DNA from: Clostridiaceae bacterium UBA6085 | Lineage (GTDB): Bacteria; Bacillota; Clostridia; Clostridiales; Clostridiaceae | NCBI GenBank assembly: GCA_002428605.1 | Contig: DIXH01000027.1 | Coordinates: 1 to 8,257 of the forward strand | Direction of reading: 5' to 3' | DNA: 8,257 nt | Shown here: positions 6,391-8,257 of the stretch, piece after piece | How the letters are laid out: each line of letters starts with the position of its first letter | Position numbering within the stretch: the stretch's first letter is position 1 | Translations under genes and position numbers: made by a program | Notes under the pieces: model-generated | What the model was told of the DNA's origin: nothing | Database searches by the model: none | What the model saw: only the letters and a program-made list of their open reading frames with translations

Positions 6391-7310
6391 CAATATATCT
6401 CAAAGAGTGTATCGTAGAATTTGAGCTCTTCGATAACAGGGGCTGTCTCATTCAAGTACCTGTAACTAAGCGAGACGGATGCAGTGGCTCCGTTAAGTTT
6501 CCTCATGTTATGCACCGTCAGGTCAAGAGTACTGTCATTCGTCATTCCCTCGACAAAGACCATCGGAACGTTGTCCGCAGACCCTTTACCGTTGAACTGT
6601 ACCAGGCTTTCACTGTACACGAATGTTGTAACCAAAGTGCCGCTATACAGATTCACCTGGACAGCTGACCTGCTTGAAGCCTGCACGACCTCGATCTTGT
6701 ATGGCACAAGGTCCATAAGTATCGGTTCCACTATCAAGGCTCCCGATTCATCCTTAAGTCTGGCCAATTTGCCGTTTTCAAGGTCAATGTAGAGCAGATA
6801 GTTAGGATCGGCAATAACATATGGTGGTATCTGGTAAGCGAAGCTACGTTCACCCGACCTAATCCTGCTTGTTATTTCAAGCGCATACGTCTTGTCCTCA
6901 GCTGTGAATTCCACATTGACCCTGAGCGCTTCTCCTGAAAAGGAGGTCTTAAGGATTGAGATAGAACCTGCCTGTCCGCTGAGGAATGTCCTTATTGTAC
7001 CGTCAGCTCCTGTCCTTGAAATGGATCTTTCAGCAAGATCATAGGCATAGGCTATGGTCCTGCCGTCTTCAGTTAAAATGATTGTATTTCCCGCATCTTC
7101 ATATACGTCAATAACCTCAAGATACTGCAGGTCATACATAAGCATTTCCTGCAGGAGTCTTATATCCTGTCTTGCCGTCACATCCAATTCGGTTTCCCTT
7201 GCCGCTACTCCCGACATCAGCATGAGCGTGTATGCTATTCCAAGAACGAAGGTGCCAACTGACATGGCAACAAGCACCTCTACCAGTGTGAAGCCTTTCT
7301 TTCTAGTCAT
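6390..7310 (-). CDS. PilW/GspJ-like minor pilin (type IV prepilin)
   Basis: The protein starts with a textbook class-A prepilin leader, MTRKKG, cut before FTLVEVLVAMSVG. The Glu at mature position 5 is present, and the hydrophobic alpha-1 helix runs to about residue 30. The remaining 270 residues form a strand-rich globular part with no second membrane helix. At 306 residues it is longer than typical GspJ (about 200) and nearer to PilW. Such minor pilins form the priming tip of the filament with PilV and PilX partners. The start at 7310 is set by the leader and by AGAGGAG eight bases upstream; an upstream reading to 7358 would place 16 unneeded residues before the leader. It overlaps the previous gene by 8 bases. 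The ATPase gene follows after 14 bases. Confidence 0.85.
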   Translation of the reverse strand: MTRKKGFTLVEVLVAMSVGTFVLGIAYTLMLMSGVAARETELDVTARQDIRLLQEMLMYDLQYLEVIDVYEDAGNTIILTEDGRTIAYAYDLAERSISRTGADGTIRTFLSGQAGSISILKTSFSGEALRVNVEFTAEDKTYALEITSRIRSGERSFAYQIPPYVIADPNYLLYIDLENGKLARLKDESGALIVEPILMDLVPYKIEVVQASSRSAVQVNLYSGTLVTTFVYSESLVQFNGKGSADNVPMVFVEGMTNDSTLDLTVHNMRKLNGATASVSLSYRYLNETAPVIEELKFYDTLFEIY

Positions 7311-7758
7311 CAATGAAGCTCCTCTCATATGAGAGTATCTCGAATTTCTCTGCCTCATAAGAACCGTTCACTTTAAAGCTTACCTCAGCTATTATCCTGA
7401 AGCTCATTTTACCCTCATCAGATGCCACGCAGTCTATCTCATAGTTTTCTCCTGTCTTTAAGATAGCTGCCACAACTTCCGCCCCGTTATAGAACTCTTC
7501 CGTTTCAGCCAGTGGAAGCTCGATCTCAGGAGGAACTGTCGATCCATCTGATATGGCCCTATGGATCATGAACAGGCTCTCCTCGACTCCTGCCTGAGCA
7601 GCATAGGAGAGCATTATTCTCTTTTCCTGGTTTTCCCTGTTCTTCAGGTCAGAATACACCATGGTGAACATTGCGGATCCAAGCATAGTGACCATGAACA
7701 TTGCAAGGATGACTACGAGAAGGGCATACCCTTTCTGATTTGATGGCCTGCAATTCAT
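7303..7758 (-). CDS. PilX/GspK-like minor pilin lacking Glu5
   Basis: The 151-residue protein has a 10-residue leader ending NQKG, then YALLVVILAMFMVTMLGSAMF as alpha-1 helix. Position 5 of the mature form is Val, not the usual Glu. GspK and PilX-type tip pilins share that feature. The segment LSYAAQAGVEESL (about 50-62) also resembles the AAEAG-type helix often seen in PilX-like proteins. The rest is a short strand-rich domain. It is much smaller than GspK (about 300 residues), so PilX-like fits better. The start is secure: AGGAGG lies seven bases before the ATG, which overlaps the previous stop as ATGA. It probably acts with its two neighbours as the initiation complex of the filament. Confidence 0.75.
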   Translation of the reverse strand: MNCRPSNQKGYALLVVILAMFMVTMLGSAMFTMVYSDLKNRENQEKRIMLSYAAQAGVEESLFMIHRAISDGSTVPPEIELPLAETEEFYNGAEVVAAILKTGENYEIDCVASDEGKMSFRIIAEVSFKVNGSYEAEKFEILSYERSFIDD

Positions 7759-8165
7759 TGATCATCCTCCTGTTCCTTGTAATCGTAGTATTTGGTCGAA
7801 AGGATCTTTTCGTAGGTTCCATATGTGACCTTGACTTCAATGGTAAAAAGTCGGGACAGCTCCTCTGCGTCCTCTGAAATTATCACCTCAGCCGCATCAC
7901 TTAGAATCCTGTAGGTTACAGTGAATCCATTTATTACCTGGTCAGTTACATAGATGCCGGGTGGTGTTGCTGAAAGACTGTCCGGCTCGGCGATCAAAGA
8001 TTCAATCTTGCTTTCAGCTAAGATAAGAGCTTCCTGCGCTATACGGCTGCTTTCTCTTGCCTTTAAAAGAGAGCTGGAAAGTGAATAGAAGCCCATTACA
8101 AGAAGACTTGCAATCGCCAGTGCAACAATTGTCTCTATTAGGCTGTATCCCCTGACCTTCTTCAA
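7755..8165 (-). CDS. PilV/GspI-like minor pilin (type IV prepilin)
   Basis: The 136-residue protein begins with the leader MKKVRG, followed by YSLIETIVALAIASLLVMGF. Mature Glu5 and the prepilin peptidase glycine are both present. After the hydrophobic helix comes an amphipathic stretch with ARESSRIAQEALILAESKIE, the usual continuation of alpha-1 in PilV/GspI proteins, then a small strand-rich domain. It starts with TTG at 8165-8163, supported by AGGGGAG six bases upstream. The codon after the TTG begins the leader directly. It is the first gene of the visible operon, with a terminator-like structure just upstream and no clear promoter of its own, so it may depend on read-through. Its end overlaps the next gene by four bases. 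Confidence 0.85.
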   Translation of the reverse strand: MKKVRGYSLIETIVALAIASLLVMGFYSLSSSLLKARESSRIAQEALILAESKIESLIAEPDSLSATPPGIYVTDQVINGFTVTYRILSDAAEVIISEDAEELSRLFTIEVKVTYGTYEKILSTKYYDYKEQEDDQ

Positions 8166-8178
8166 CTTCTTCTCCCCT
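8166..8178 (-). promoter_or_regulatory. Ribosome binding site supporting a TTG start
   Basis: AGGGGAG (8178-8172) followed by AAGAAG lies directly before TTG at 8165. This spacing and strength justify the non-ATG start of the first minor pilin gene. Confidence 0.65.
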
Positions 8179-8183
8179 TATCC

Positions 8184-8235
8184 AAGAAAGACCACTTCGA
8201 AAGTGGTCTCACTTACGAAGTGGTCTTCAAACCAC
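8184..8235 (-). terminator. Terminator-like multi-arm structure ahead of the minor pilin operon
   Basis: On the minus strand the arm GACCACTT (8208-8201) pairs with AAGTGGTC (8197-8190) around a 3-base loop and is followed by TTTCTT, a weak T tract. A second GACCACTTCG copy lies just upstream (8225-8216). It can pair for 10 bases with the same 3' arm, or form its own hairpin with GTGGTT (8235-8230, loop TGAA). The simplest role is the intrinsic terminator of the gene beyond the right edge, limiting but perhaps not preventing read-through into the pilin operon. An attenuator role is possible but not shown. Confidence 0.6.
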
Positions 8236-8257
8236 ATGGTTATGATTTCAGCTTATG

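Noticed and set aside
8240..8257. Possible last codons of an upstream minus-strand gene ending at TAA (8242-8240)
   Set aside because: Only five codons are visible. The other two frames also meet stops close to the edge, so the frame cannot be chosen. The terminator-like structure downstream makes an upstream gene likely, but its identity is not visible.

Overview
The window looks like chromosomal DNA of a Gram-positive, probably clostridial, member of the Bacillota. The signs are a LytR-CpsA-Psr cell-wall ligase, strong purine-rich ribosome binding sites, TTG starts, and a type IV pilus-type assembly locus with no secretin in view. The taxon is inferred; no marker gene is present. Every intact gene is on the minus strand, so the window reads right to left.

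Positions 8257-8166 hold an untranslated stretch with four interlocking GACCAC/GTGGTC arms. The last hairpin is followed by a short T tract and resembles an intrinsic terminator or attenuator of a gene beyond the right edge. Then comes a tightly packed operon of seven genes, 8165 to 1506. It encodes three minor pilin-like proteins (PilV/GspI-like, PilX/GspK-like, PilW/GspJ-like), the assembly ATPase PilB/GspE with an N-terminal MshEN motif pair, the platform protein PilC/GspF, a single-chain PilM-PilN-type (GspL-like) protein, and a PilO/GspM-like protein. Junctions either overlap by 4 to 11 bases or leave 10 to 14 bases, so the genes are probably translationally coupled. A G/C-rich hairpin followed by TTTT at about 1464-1499 ends the operon.

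Together these proteins form an inner-membrane machine. PilB hydrolyses ATP on the cytoplasmic face, PilC is the membrane platform, and the PilMN and PilO proteins form the alignment subcomplex. The minor pilins probably prime or cap the filament. The major pilin, prepilin peptidase and any retraction ATPase must lie elsewhere; the major pilin may be just beyond the right edge.

Downstream (1380-313) is a separately transcribed LCP-family gene. The last 312 bases have no intact gene. They carry a remnant of what looks like a carboxymuconolactone decarboxylase/AhpD-like gene on the minus strand, cut off near position 75. The cut is at the right end of an apparent IS200/IS605-family element, whose TnpB-like C-terminal tail and terminal hairpin occupy positions 1-75 on the plus strand.

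I found no CRISPR array, rRNA, tRNA or clearly novel system. The least ordinary features are the insertion junction, the single-chain PilM-PilN protein, the c-di-GMP-type motif pair in the ATPase, and the multi-arm structure ahead of the operon.
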